DNA of 64,000 nt from Enoplolaimus lenunculus (Eukaryota; Nematoda; Enoplea; Enoplida; Thoracostomopsidae). The DNA lies in the NCBI GenBank assembly GCA_030248215.1, contig JASANG010001428.1, positions 23,833 to 87,832 on the forward strand, in the 5' to 3' direction. Positions 1-11,162 of the stretch are shown in pieces (positions within the stretch are counted from its first letter, which is position 1; the number at the start of each line of letters is the position of its first letter). The notes under the pieces are model-generated. The model was not told the DNA's origin, searched no databases, and saw only the letters and a program-made list of their open reading frames with translations. Position numbers and translations under genes: made by a program.

Positions 1-185
1 GTGTTATCCTCGCATTAAGGTTAAAAATGACGAAACCGCAATTCCGATTGCACCCCGGTAAAAGTACAACAACCAGTTCGATTGTAATTGGAATGAATAC
101 GAATGATGCTACAAATTTTTTGAAGTTTTTAAAAATAATATCCGGCAAGTTAAAATACCGGAGTCGGATGCCGTTTTTTAGGTGC
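1..185. mobile_element. Remnants of two hAT-like MITEs
   Basis: The first 58 bases end in the phrase CCGATTGCACCCC, the right terminus of the GGTGCAACCGGAAT family seen complete at 14142-14532 and 26506-26883. Bases about 60-185 match the right part of the element at 37158-38127: a GAATGATG phrase, then a run of T, then GGCAAGTTAAAATACCGGAG. Both are partial, the first because the window starts here. No protein-coding capacity is visible. Confidence 0.55.
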
Positions 186-1109
186 AGCCACACGAAGGTT
201 GTGTTTTTCAATATCTTCAAGTCTGTAAGGAGAGAGGGGCTCTATCAACCTGCCTTACTGCTTTCAAAAAAGAAGTCTGTCATTGTCAAGATGTAGCATT
301 GCTTTCACCTATTCATTCTGCACCATTACATATACTGATAACAGACGAAGCGGCGGCATCCTAATGTCGGACTGCAAGTTTAGCGTCCGGAAAAAACTGT
401 ATGGCTGGCCCGGGTGATATATATACTGAGTGCCGCCGTTAGAAGATGCACAGAAGACACACGATTGCACATCGTTTAGTTCAATATTTAAGAATTTTCA
501 CACAAAACAGAATTATGTGTATCTCAGTTCACTTTTAAAACAAAACTTTGATAATCTTGCAGTCGTTAAGTCTATTTCGCAAGTCGCTATACGACCACAA
601 TTTTCGTATAACAAGTTCTTAAACCTGAGACTTTTCAAACGCTGAGACTGTGACTTGGACTGAGGAGACTACGCGAGTTTCAAGAATTTTCGAGACTTGA
701 GACAGTTTGTTTCACTTTGAGAAACAGGGTTTTTTCAAATGTACGACGTGTGCAAACATATATGCATTTTCAAACTGAACTGCGCATTTAGGAATTCACT
801 TGTGCATAACTGCTACGTATTGTTTTTATTTAGGTGATAAATTAATACATATTTCCAGTGGCGCATTGATAAATCGACATTGGCAAATCGGGATTATAGA
901 CATCGGCACTGAAAAAATTGTCAATAGTTTTTACACTTGATAGTGAGCTGGAACGTTTTCTATAATTATCTGGTATATTTATTTCCTCATAACTGATTTT
1001 CGGCTTCGCTTAATTTGCTGTGCATTTCGATGTGCATTGTCAAAAATCTGTGCGCGTTTTCAAGCAAAAGTGCGCAAATGCACCGTAAAATGCACAAAAA
1101 CTCTGCTTT
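186..1109. other. AT-rich stretch, no gene recognised
   Basis: No reading frame with a recognisable domain and no convincing exon is visible on either strand. Short words built on TGTGC and GTGCGC recur around 745-800 and 1020-1090; they echo the GTGCAAAATTAAGT repeats at 14677-15012. Otherwise I see nothing. Confidence 0.5.
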
Positions 1110-1863
1110 GAAATATCAGAATATTGCAGTCGTCAATACAGATGTGAACTACTATGATTCCACAGGATGATTTTTTATCTTCCCCGGAAACGTGCCATTG
1201 CTTAACTAACAAATTGTTCGCAGAAACATTTTTGGTATCGGAGAATCTAACGGAACCATAAACGCCGGAGAGGGTAATCTTATATACAGCCGGAGCCGGA
1301 TAAGCCGGGTAATCTTATATACAGCCGGAGCTGGATAGTTGATTCAAATCTAATTCTAAATGGCATTAAATTATCAGAACGCAGCTAACAACTTTTTCTT
1401 AAATAGGCTAAGGTATCCAAACAGCCTTAACGACGACCCTATTCCGCTATTCTATGTTTCTGATGCGTTGCGTTCAGTTGCAATATTCGTTTGGCCCGCT
1501 TTTAACGCCATTCACAGTTTTCCTAGGAGCTATAAAGTAGAGGTGGCAATAATCAGAGATGAGAGCATCGGTATTTGGCGGGTCTTTGTTTTTTGAGTCC
1601 CGGTGGTTTGGAACGCAGACTAGAAGTAGAGTATTCAGCAGTTGCATTTTCAGGGCCTTCAAATAGTATATAGTATACCAGCATTTCACTACCAACTTTA
1701 TAAAATGAGATTTCTCTCTATTTAATTTGCTATACTTTGAAATATCAGAATATTGCAGTCGTCAATATAGATGCGAACTAGTATGACTCCACAGGATGAT
1801 TTTTTATCTCCCGCCGGAACCGTGCTATATATTACTTAACTAATAAATTGCTCGCACAAACAT
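1110..1863. repeat. About 120-bp direct repeats flanking a hAT-like MITE fragment
   Basis: Bases 1110-1229 and 1739-1863 are near-identical direct repeats; both begin GAAATATCAGAATATTGCAG and end near GCACAAACAT/GCAGAAACAT. Between them, about 1263-1680, lies a fragment of the same family as 37158-38127, shared phrases being GGCTAAGGTATCC and CAACGACC. It contains its own short tandem repeat, GTAATCTTATATACAGCCGG, at about 1275 and 1309. The direct repeats could be a duplicated host segment or short LTR-like ends; no LTR hallmark is visible. Confidence 0.6.
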
Positions 1864-2540
1864 ATACGTAATTCTTGCAGATAAATCCAGGCAGTTATCA
1901 GCCTACAGAATATTCAGTACTTGTATTTAGAAACTAGGCATTTTCCCACACAGTTGAGGCGATTCAAAACCTTGTTGACTGCAGGGGATCAAAAATTGAC
2001 TCCCCCGTCACCGTAAAGTCATCACTTTAAAAATTCAAAATTCAGCAGGTTATCATCAAAATAATCATCACCCGCGGAATCACACGTTTTGAACTGTTAC
2101 ATTAGCTGTGCTTTCTTCCCAGCCTTAATATGGATCTTTTCCTAGTTATATCTATTATTTTTCGTGGCTTTCATGAACCGACAAGTTTTCAATGCCAGAA
2201 ATATGGCATGACTGGACCTTGTAAGCAAAGCTTAGGGCCAGCTGTCAGTCTGGAAAAATCATTTTGCTCGGAAGTAGAAAGTCTGGGGTTATTTCAAAAT
2301 TTATATATATAAAATAAAAAAATTTCGGAAATCAAATTTTAAAGTATTTTTGATCCACAGCTTTTTACTATATACATTCCAAAACCATACTTTTTCTCAT
2401 GCTTTGAGCGTTCAAATGAGTCCAATTGCATGCCATTTTTAAAATTTTCATTTTTTACAAAATTTAAATTCCGGATGAATCAATATCGCTTTTTCGGCGC
2501 ATTCCCTTCCGTTTAACGAAACGTTTTCATAGTATCTTAC
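1864..2540. other. AT-rich stretch, no gene recognised
   Basis: This lies just downstream of exon 2 of the minus-strand HMG paralog, where its HMG box B exon should be if intron 2 were as short as in the intact gene (about 580 bp). I looked on the minus strand for the FFFFSQ/KRPEIQ coding signature and did not find it. The stretch holds only AT-rich sequence. Confidence 0.5.
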
Positions 2541-4473
2541 AAATTCCGCTTCGGTGCGTTAGGGTCTTTACGTTGACGTTTGCGTTTCGGTTCTAATCCA
2601 CCTGCAATACATTCTTGTTGATAGCGTTGGAGATCAGCTTCTGCAAGTTCAACAAATCGCATTTTTTCTGCATCTGTCATTGTCTAAAATACAAAATCGA
2701 TGAAACATGCATATTTAAACGTATATCAGGGTGCAACCGGAATTACAACTTACCAAAACCGGAATTTGAAAAAATTACTGGAACCGGAAGGTGAAACATA
2801 GATGCCACCGAAAAAATCATTTTATTTTTTGTTTTTTTTGTCATATTATTGGTGAAATAACCCTAGTTGAAGATAGGTATTCACTTTATCTACTGTATTT
2901 TCGGTTTTCATAATCCACTGAAGCGAAATCTACCTTCGACGGTTTATTTTTGGTGATTGTCAAGGTTTGCATACTATAAGAATGAAATCTATTTAATTTT
3001 ATCATTATTAGCAAAATTCGCTTCCGTACATTATGGAAATATAAAATACAGCAGATAAAGTGAATACGTACCTATCTCCAGGGTGCGGCCGGCTCCTGTT
3101 TACTATCCGGCAAAAAACCGCATCCGGTTCTGTTTCCGGTATAAACCTACCGGATACCGGATTTCGGTGATGATTTTGTAAATCTCAAATTTTTGCAAAT
3201 TATGTTGCGAGATGTCATGTTTTCAGTCCATTTACATGTAAGTAGTACGTATACAGTATTGGTTTAAAGCAGTATTTTTTGCATATGGTTAAGGCAGCGA
3301 TTCATATTTTATTATCGAAACAAACCAATAATTTCAGCTTCACAAAATTATTTTCAAGTATTAGGACACTGTCCTTATTAAACGCAATATTCCGTTTACT
3401 AAAGACAAATTAACATTTACTGACGCATTAACGTGCTAAAAATTGATTTATTTTAAAAAACACTATCCGGTTAACATCCAGTTCCTGTAAAAAATCACTA
3501 TTCGGATCCGTTTCCGGTATTTCGTTTTTTGGGATCCGGTCGCACCTTGCCTATCTCCAACTAGGGTTATTTCACCTATATTATATATACCTTCTTAAAA
3601 CAGTATCTTATTTATTTTGCAAATATTCATTTAGCAGTAATACTGATTTCCAACTGAACACCTTCAACAATCTTTTCAAGAAAATTTTTTCGAATTATAT
3701 ACAGGTACGTAATTAAAAATTTCCAGCTTATCCGAAACATCTGTTCCACTAACTAAACTGCTTAACTGCCTATGGTAAATAATTCACATCTTTGTGCGTA
3801 ATTTATAAAAACAGCGGCTCATCACTTGTACCTAAGCTGCGCATAAGAACTAAACAAGCGCGATTAACGCATTAGAAAACAGGGAACGAAGGTGCTATAT
3901 AACTACAACTACATACGTATATATGTACACGTACCAGGCTCGACCGGAATTCCTGTTCCGGCCTGAATTCCTGCATACATTCAAATTCTGTTCCTATTCT
4001 GTTCCTGTATTTAAAGATGTAAAAACCGGAATTTTTACGGTTGTCTCAAATTATTCATAATCATTTAAATATTGGAAGCGTTATCTTTGAAGAATTCTTT
4101 TTTCGAAATGAGTGTTTTTGCAATAGTTCAATCTTGTTAATAAACTCTTTCTGATGTGTTATCTGATTTTGAAATACGTATATAGCTCAAAATTTGCTAA
4201 AGCCGTATTTTGGTAAAGTTTTCTGAAAATCCAACAGTATCCGGCGATGAAAATTATTTCAAATTCCGGTTCCTGTTCCTGTAAAGAAATTCAATTCCTG
4301 TTCCTGTTCCGGCAAAATTTAGTTCCTGCTGGAACTCCGACACGTACCCTCCATTTCTCAGCACATTTCCGTGAGATTTCCGTCATTATCAAATGCTCGT
4401 TTGGATACTTTCGTTTATGTTCTGCGCAGCACATTTTAACAAAATGGCCATAGGCCGCAGTTGGCTGCTTCAT
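2541..4473 (-). CDS. HMGB/HMG-1.2-like two-box protein, paralog, 3' part not in window
   Basis: Two exons are visible on the minus strand. Exon 1 is 4473-4348 (42 codons) and starts MKQPTAAYGHFVKMCC; it is the first two-thirds of HMG box A and ends in EKWR before a GTACGTG donor. An in-frame TAA ten codons upstream supports this start. Exon 2 is 2683-2541; after a TTTTAG acceptor it reads TMTDAEKMRFVELAEADLQR, then a short linker and the basic stretch EPKRKRQRKDPNAPKRN, ending in phase 2 before GTAAGA. Intron phases and exon borders match the full gene at 18239-11555, but the linker lacks the Gln/Gly-rich insert of that copy, so this copy has the more ordinary HMGB layout. The product would be a nuclear DNA-bending protein. 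The box B exon is not found before the left edge, so the gene either continues beyond the window with a longer intron or is truncated. Confidence 0.8.
2727..3583. mobile_element. hAT-like MITE (CAGGGTGCAACCGG family), split by a second element
   Basis: The left end CAGGGTGCAACCGGAATTAC is at 2727. The body carries the family phrases GGTGAAATAACCCTAGTTG and TATTCACTTTATCT, and a reverse-oriented version of them returns at 3052-3078 and 3550-3583, so the copy has foldback symmetry. It sits in intron 1 of the HMG paralog and is interrupted by the element at 3079-3549. Confidence 0.7.
3079..3549. mobile_element. Nested hAT-like MITE with perfect 8-bp target duplication
   Basis: The terminal inverted repeats are CAGGGTGCGGCCGG on the left and CCGGTCGCACCTTG on the right. 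The 8-bp direct repeat CCTATCTC flanks it at 3071-3078 and 3550-3557. Terminal CAGGG and an 8-bp duplication are the known marks of the hAT superfamily. Removing the insert restores the body phrase of the host MITE, which proves the order of insertion. No transposase reading frame is present. Confidence 0.85.
3935..4339. mobile_element. hAT-like MITE abutting the exon 1 splice donor of the HMG paralog
   Basis: The element starts CAGGCTCGACCGGAATTCC and ends with the family phrase AAATTTAGTTCCTGCTGGAA then CTCCG. The direct repeat ACACGTAC flanks it at 3927-3934 and 4340-4347. The right copy is, on the minus strand, intron positions +1 to +8 of the HMG paralog, with exon 1 ending at 4348. Related copies occur near 27760-27850, 31740-31857, 32750-32870, 40090-40483 and 44840-44990. 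Confidence 0.85.
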
Positions 4474-4840
4474 CGTTGCCAGAACGTCTGCTGAATCGTT
4501 TTAGCAACGCGAATTAAAAAACCAGTATTTATATATAAATCTGGAAGACTCTTGCTACTAGATTACATTTATATCTGAAAGTCACCGAAAGAACGCAATT
4601 GACTATATTCCAATCAGTGAGGCGCAGTCACAGAATTCCTAGAGGGGAAAGCGCGACAGTAGCAGATTTGTAAATTTGTAACCCGTGACGCATTATATAT
4701 GTATTGGCGAACATACAGAAACTTTAAGAGCAGAAAGCCACCAATCATCACATTCTATATCCGCTAAGTACAAACTCTTGATTTCAAGTAAGTACGGCTG
4801 TTTGGGTGGGTTTGCTTGCAAAATTGAATGTAATATTTCA
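4474..4840. other. 5' flank of the HMG paralog
   Basis: This is the presumed 5' untranslated and promoter region of the minus-strand paralog. An in-frame stop lies ten codons upstream of the start. I see no clear core promoter motif and no repeat family here. Confidence 0.35.
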
Positions 4841-5215
4841 GCCAGGGGTGGGCGGTCTCGGCCAAAAAAGCTTGACCGACACTGAGAACCTACCTACAGA
4901 GACCGAGACTTGGTCGTTAATTTTTAACTGTTACCGAAAATAAAAATAAGATTTTTTAAACAAAAGTTTTTAATATTTTTATCTGCTCTGAATTGATGAA
5001 AATTCACATTCACAGAGAAATTTTATTCATGAGGCATCACTTACATCAACAATACAGCGATACATTTGCTGAATCATTCGAGTCCTCGACTTTTCCAAAC
5101 CACCGAGACTCAAAAACCGAAACCAAGACCTGCCAAATACAGAGACCGAAACTCCCATTCCTTCCTGAGTCCAAAGCTCAGCAATTTACCATTGCACTCA
5201 CGGCGTAACCCCCAT
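4841..5215. mobile_element. CGGTCTCGGT-family MITE copy (hAT-like)
   Basis: It begins with AGGGGTGGGCGGTCTCGG and ends in the inverse, with repeated GAGACCGA words around 5110-5155. The internal phrase TTTTTATCTGCTCTGAATTG is shared with the copies at 5291 and 17308. No target duplication could be paired, so the ends are approximate. Confidence 0.6.
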
Positions 5216-5227
5216 ACTAGTCTATTT

Positions 5228-5290
5228 TACAGGTAGGAATCGGGACGTTAGACCTTTACTTAAGACGCAGATGAAAAAGCGGGTTACGAG
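5228..5290. mobile_element. Fragment of the tRNA-derived SINE seen at 10693-10850
   Basis: The phrase GGTAGGAATCGGGACGTTAG, then ACCTTTACTTAAG and AAAAAGCGGG, matches the body of the SINE copy at about 10720-10775. It is cut off by the MITE starting at 5291, so its tRNA-like head is not contiguous. A possible degenerate head lies at about 5952-6012 on the minus strand, beyond the MITE. Confidence 0.45.
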
Positions 5291-5955
5291 CAGGGATGGG
5301 CGGTATCGGTCAAATAAGCGAGACCGAGATCCAACTTACCGAGACCGAAACTTTTGGTTTCGGTCTCGGTCCATTTTTAACCGTTACCGAAAAGAAAAAT
5401 AACATTTTTAAACAAAAGTTTTGAATATTTTTATTTGCTCTGAATTGACGTTTCACACAAACTAATAAATCGTCGCCAAACTTTATTTTTTACTTTATGT
5501 ATTTTTCACTAGGCTACTGTCCCCACACCACTGTATCAAAACACACTCAGTACAACCCTAAATCAAAGCTAGTTTTGTTTTTTATGCCGAGATAACCGAA
5601 CACACCGGAGAATTTCTTAACATAGCTTAGAAGTTATAAATGCGGATGACGCATATTTTTTACACGATGCCTTAAATGGTTTAAACGCGACAAGTGTTTT
5701 GGGCTTTCTTTCAAAAAGTAGAATTTTGAGTTACCGGAGGGTCTTTATGTTTCGTAAATCGCTGTATGGTAGCGGTGTTCCACAATTGCTCGCTGTCTGT
5801 GTTTTTAGGCGAAACGCGCGCGCAAGTATATACTTCCAGGCCAAAACTGCGATCCAAGGAAAATCTTTGTGATTGCTTATCGTCTTTTTACCTCTTCGGT
5901 CTCGATTTGCAAACCATCGAGAATGAAAAAAGCGAGAAACCAGAATTTGGGTTGC
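5291..5955. mobile_element. CGGTCTCGGT-family MITE copy
   Basis: The left end is CAGGGATGGGCGGTATCGG. Shared internal sequence with 17308-17951 includes the region around GGTGTTCCACAATTGCTCGC and CTCTTCGGTCTCGATTTGCA. The right end is degraded near 5950. The open frame across 5766-6029 runs through this repeat and is not taken as a gene. Confidence 0.6.
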
Positions 5956-7021
5956 GCCCTGACGTCAATGTATGTTCTCGGCAAGCACGCACTACTGTGC
6001 ATCGCATGTTGCAATATCTACTAGACTAGATAAACATGTCTTACGCTTCCAATACCTCAATCTTCCTTCCTCTTATTCGGTAGACGAGATTAAATTCTAA
6101 CGGTTTTTATCGTGAACGTGAAAGTCCCATGAAACGTGACATCAAATGTCGGAAAGCTTCGATGTTTTGATCTCGGTTTGCAAATTACATAAAAGCTACT
6201 ACCATCGACATGAGTACGAAATGACTTGAATCAGCTTACGTATGACTACTACTTATGTTTTCAAATGGTAAAAATCCAAAGTGTGAACCAGTATTACATA
6301 TATTGGCAGCATCAGTTACAGCTTAGTGCTTTTTCAAATTACTCTACGCGCGGTAAAATGGTAATAGTTAAGATATCATATATATTCATATCTAAAGTAC
6401 GTGTTGGAAGCAATTGAGGTAGCTATGTTACCAGTGAATGAAACGTTTAAAGCACGATAAAATGCTGGTCCATTGAACACTCTGAGCATATCTGGACGTC
6501 TCCTTCCGACTGGGGCTGCGCTAGAATAATCAACCTCTGGGCTGCCAGAAGCTCTGACAGTTCCGGTAGTGAAACTTGCTTCAACTAATGCGCTCAACAT
6601 TTCTCAAAAAACTTTAAAAGCGAATCAGGAATCGTTTTGAGATTGTTTCAAAGCGAATTAAAACTGAAACAACGTCTGGTATATTTCTCGGTTCGCGCGT
6701 GAGCTTTTCTACATGTTTCACACTCACTGTGGAAGCAAACCTGGTTGATCAAGCGATCGAATCGCGCTTTCAAACCCACGCAAAGTTTAAAATTTTCAAT
6801 GTAATTTTTCAATTTTAACATTGACTTTACTTTTGCGCTCGCTTCGCTAAAGATTATTTCAAAAGACAACATATTCCTTGTTTGCTACACGCCTTCCAAA
6901 TGAAAATCTTCGCTACGCGCGTGTTGTGTTTAGCTTCCTATTGCACATTGATAGTACCTAGTCTAAATACCGAAAACGAAATCTAAACGGTATAACAAGT
7001 GTATAACTTTAAGAATATTTT
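5956..7021. other. Unassigned stretch
   Basis: I see no recognisable coding sequence on either strand. Short minus-strand frames at 6376-6600 and 6648-6872 show no domain signature, and the intervening sequence has frequent stops. No repeat family could be assigned apart from the possible SINE head near 5952-6012. Confidence 0.4.
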
Positions 7022-7800
7022 TTACCAGTCGTAGTGGGACTACATTTATTGAGCGAAGCTGGAACGCACGTAAGTAAGCAATTGAGGTAATATGCAAATT
7101 AGTTATTAGATAACTATTTTATTTGTCGGTTTTGGAAGTTTGTAAGCAATTTAACTCAGATTCCTCGCACCCAAAAACCCTTCAGTCACCCTAATAATTA
7201 TTGAAATAATTTAAAAAGTCCTAATTTTGTCTTGTTAATGAAGCTAATATGCAAATTAGCTATTTGCCAACTATTCAATTATCGGTAAGGTGAACTTGAA
7301 AAGTACTTCAGTTATAACAGAAAAAATTTCAGAAACTTTTTAAGTAAAGTCTAAAAATAAATGTTTTCCAGTTATTTTTAGAAAAATTGTCTTAAATAAC
7401 AGAAAAACTTTTCAGATTTGCCACAGAAAATACTTTTCTGAATAAATTCAGAAATACTTTTTTGGGTGTAGGCTTATAAACTATGCTATTAATATGCAAA
7501 TTATCTATTAGCTAACTGCTCAATTATCGATTTTGGAGATTTGTAAATAGTCTATGCAGATTTCTCGCGCCTAAAAACTCTTTAATGCTAAAATTAGATT
7601 GCTTCTAACTGTAATAATTAGTGAAATATTGTAGAAAGTCCTAATTTTAGGCTTAATTAATTATGCAAATTAGCCTGTAGCTAATTAACGGCTTAAAATT
7701 TTAAAAACCCCCATACGAGGTTAACACCCAAGGATAATTGGCTTCCAAACAAAAAAGTTTATCAAAATTGGTTCAGCCGTTCGTGATATTATCGGACGGA
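7022..7800. mobile_element. Repeat family with GCAAATTAGCTATTAGCTAA motifs
   Basis: It opens with ACCAGTCGTAGTGGGACTAC and a GAGCGAAGC phrase, whose reverse complement appears at 44265-44302. Several near-repeats of TATGCAAATTAG with TAGCTAAT follow at about 7090, 7250, 7490 and 7660, and it closes with a TCAAAATTGGTTCAGCCGTT phrase. Related copies are at 30366-30660 and 44130-44310. The final phrase recalls wording common in many invertebrate repeats; I cannot place the family. Confidence 0.55.
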
Positions 7801-8038
7801 CAACCACCTTTCGATACTCAAGTAGAAAACATAAAACGCGTCACGAAAATGGCTCTGGCAAGTTTCATTGACCTTCGGCTCCGATATTTCTCACCTCCGG
7901 TTACACCCTGTCTGTCATACATAAAAGTAGTGTTTCCAAATATTTTTTGGATTACGAAAGAAATTTCGGCAATAAAAGTTGTCATCGAAACATCTCAGCG
8001 AAAAAAATCGTTATACCTATTGTTCGCGGAACACTTCT

Positions 8039-8122
8039 GGTATGTTATAAATGTTATAAACTGCTCACAGTGTGTGTATTGCTAATACTTTGTTGTATTT
8101 AGTTGCTCATAGTAGAAGGGGT
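8039..8122. mobile_element. Partial second copy of the piggyBac-like MITE end
   Basis: The phrase TGTTATAAATGTTATAAACT, then a CTCACAGTGTGTGTATTGCT stretch and TTGTATTTAGTTGCTC, duplicates the right end of the element at 8150-8406 (bases about 8322-8390). Only this end is present. Confidence 0.6.
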
Positions 8123-8149
8123 TATATATACAATGTAAGAATTTTTTCA

Positions 8150-8406
8150 TTAACCCTTTCTCCAATGCATATTTTCAATTTCATATGAGATGTAATGTCA
8201 ACTTAAGATTTAATCTCCAGTCTCACGGGTGGGAGGCATTTACGATGACCACTGAGCTATGGGAGTTTCACCCTCGAGCCCGAATAGGTTCTCACATCTT
8301 TTGAAGATTTTGCACTGCGCATATGTTATAAATGTTAAACACTGCTCACCGTGTGTATTGCTCGCACATTGTTGTATTTAGTTGCTCCTATGAGTGAAAG
8401 GGTTAA
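8150..8406 (-). mobile_element. piggyBac-like MITE with tRNA-like core, copy 1
   Basis: The left end is TTAACCCTTTCTCC and the right end is GTGAAAGGGTTAA, which fits TTAA target duplications plus CCC/GGG termini, the known signature of piggyBac-type elements. On the minus strand, bases about 8214-8275 read like a tRNA gene: CCCATAGCTCAGTGGTCATC resembles an RNA polymerase III A box and the following D arm. Two other copies (36375-36644 and 62217-62462) share the ends and the core. There is no transposase. Confidence 0.75.
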
Positions 8407-10692
8407 GCGGGGTCCAAGTTTCCGTTTTTCCGTAAGAGTATGTTAGATTGATTATGCGTTTTGCTTAAGAATACTTTTGCAACGCTTACGCTTAGGAATA
8501 CGCTTGATCTACTGTTACACCTCTTCAAGTAACATTGGCCACAGTTAGCATGTGCTGCTATTTAAAATAGTGCCCTATCGCTCGGAAAACAACACGGAGG
8601 CAATTTAAAGCCTTTACTTTCAACGCAACACAAAAAACACAAGAAATAGACTTACAAAATACGGACTGTGTGATATTGATAAATCAGTATTTACATCCCA
8701 GCGTATGACTTCTTGAATAAGCGAGTGTACTGGTTCCGCAAAGTTTTGTTTCTTGTATTATTTTAGTCATCAAATTGCGGGGAGTTCCAGGGCGCATTGC
8801 AGACCCGCTGAGAACATAAATATACGTTTCGTAAGTTTAACGTTTGTAAGCCAAAACCTTTACATTGTGATCGTCCGAAAAACGGTAAATGCATTACCAA
8901 ACATCGCGTTTCGAATCGAAAATTTATACAGCCAAGAAAATATAGAAATATATGTTTTGAATTCAATAGATATTCTTTTGGCCATCGCAACAAAGTACGA
9001 TAGACTACTACTGACAACCCATAAGGCTACATGAAAACGTTTGCCATTATATACAATGAACACATATACCTGAGAATGTAACAGGATTGTATTGGATAAC
9101 ATGTTTATACAGATACTGCAACTCAACTTTCTACTAAATTAGTTCTGTGCACATGCCACATAGACACCTAAGCATGATAGAATTTAGTTAAATTCTGAAC
9201 TTTTTGTCGAGATCATTTTTAATGTTAAGATGCTGACATTTACGTAACCAAGAGATATATAACATACTCCTTTGTATAGAAATAGCATTGTATAACTAAG
9301 ATTAATCTGTCTACAACTCTATTTTGCCGAATTATAAAAAACGCGTATAATTCAGAAAATCCGAAAAAAACGAGGCAGACAAAGAAAAATAAACAAACAA
9401 ATGCTATCAAAAGGCTGGCTTGGTGGCATAAAAATCATGTTTATCATCACTGAAGAATATAAAAACAACAAACAAGTCAATCGTGAAACATGATAGCATG
9501 TGTACTGATGAATTTCAAGAAGAGCTACAACCGAGCACGGATTAGAACAGTTTACACATATACAAAATAGAATTAGGGTTCTTTCTAAACCGCGCAGAGC
9601 ACCTAACATTCCAGTTCGCGACAACTTTTTGAACTGACAAGCTCCTTCAACTGCAAATTTTTCAAAATTTGCATACAGGTGGCGTAAATTGGAAGCAAAA
9701 TAGTGCTAAATTTTTAAGTTTTTCACTTAGGGATTCAAATTTTAACAGACCTATTACAACTGATGGTTATAGATGCTACACACACTTGAGAGGAGACCCT
9801 GCATTACTCCGTACAAAAAACGTACATGTAAATCCCTACTCACACGTGAAAGGTTTTGCTGCAAGAGTTCGAAAACTTGCAGCTGTAAATAATTCGTTAA
9901 AAATCATAGTTAGGAATTTAGTTCACATGTGTGACTTTGCAGTTGTAAGTTCTCGCAGCACAATCTTGCACATGTACGTGTAAATAGGGCTTAAGTTTGG
10001 TGTCATTGTGAATCAAGATTACTACACTGGAAACGGTGCATTCCGCTCAAACAACAAAGAAAATGACGTTTAGCATAACGTTCTAATACCAAAAATACGT
10101 ATTATAAAACCAACTATGCAAAGTACATTAATCAAACATTCATACCCGGACGCGATACTTCCAAACTAACACTGTTAATAATATTGCGTAATGATATACC
10201 AACATCAACTATATTGTATAAATTTTTTGAATACTACAAAATATCTATCGTTTTTCACAGAGTTGCCTTGTACTTGCACATTACTTTCTTCATAGCAACA
10301 ACCTCGCGCAACAGCCGTTGAATAAAGCTTTACTGAAACAGCTAATAAAATTACCGAATTATACGATTCCAAATGTTTCAAACAGGAGCGGCGAACGGTT
10401 CGGAACTGGAAGGAAACAACTTCTGGAGGAATTTTCTCCAAGCGCGTTATTTTTCCTAAGCCTAGCGAAAATAATGGCCTTAATCCGACGCCACCTTTAT
10501 TTTTATAGTACCAAAAGAAAACTGAATGACATTAAAGTAACATGGGCCAAACAAATATTGCAACTGAACGTAACTCAACAAAAACATAGAATACTGTCGT
10601 TCTTAAATTGGAATTCCGGTTCCAGTAAAGAAATCCGGCATTTCTTCACTGAAGTTTTGCAGTACTGAAACTTTTTCATATTTGAAAAGTGT
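8407..10692. other. Unassigned AT-rich stretch with GCTTAGG-type repeat words
   Basis: Bases 8455-8530 carry TTGCTTAAG, CGCTTACGCTTAGGAATACG and AAGTAACATTGGCC, the wording of the family also seen at 19052-19170 and 20880-21060. The end of a similar unit, AAAGTAACATGGGCC, is at about 10538. Small open frames at 9352-9624, 9669-9983 and 10318-10668 have no domain signature and no splice context that I trust. Confidence 0.4.
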
Positions 10693-10850
10693 CAAAAACT
10701 GGGCATATCCTTGTCAGTCTAGGTAGGAACCGGGACTTCAGACCTTTTTACCAAGCAGCTGGAAAAGCGGGGATCGAACTCTCAGCCTACGGACCCTTAA
10801 GCGAACACTGTACCACTGCGCTACGCAGCCCGCCTGTCCAACTACCATTT
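10693..10850 (-). mobile_element. tRNA-derived SINE-like element
   Basis: On the minus strand about 10838-10775 reads as a tRNA-like head: GCGTAGCGCAGTGGTACAGT fits an A box, and GAGTTCGATCCC fits a B box about 35 bases later. The tail follows toward 10700 and includes the reverse complement of GGTAGGAACCGGGACTTCAG, which is repeated at 5228. The acceptor stem does not pair well, so a functional tRNA is unlikely. Confidence 0.6.
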
Positions 10851-11162
10851 TCATCGACTATATTTGTCGACCGTATGCTGCCAGCTAGCATACATACAGT
10901 GCACTGCACTATATTGCATGTGCACATAACGGACAAGCATGTCTCACATGCTTACAATCCTTGCCTATTTTTCTAAAATTTTGCCAGTTTAACCGGATAT
11001 CCGGTTCCGGCAAAAAATCGACATCCGGGTCCCGCATTCTACAGTTCTATTCTAACGGTATATTTTGTACTTATTGACGCCGTTAGTCACCGTTTGGTAT
11101 GAAACGCAAATTGCGTGCAGTAATTTGCTCGTCTGCGGGTGCGGACGGTGATGGATGCCAAC

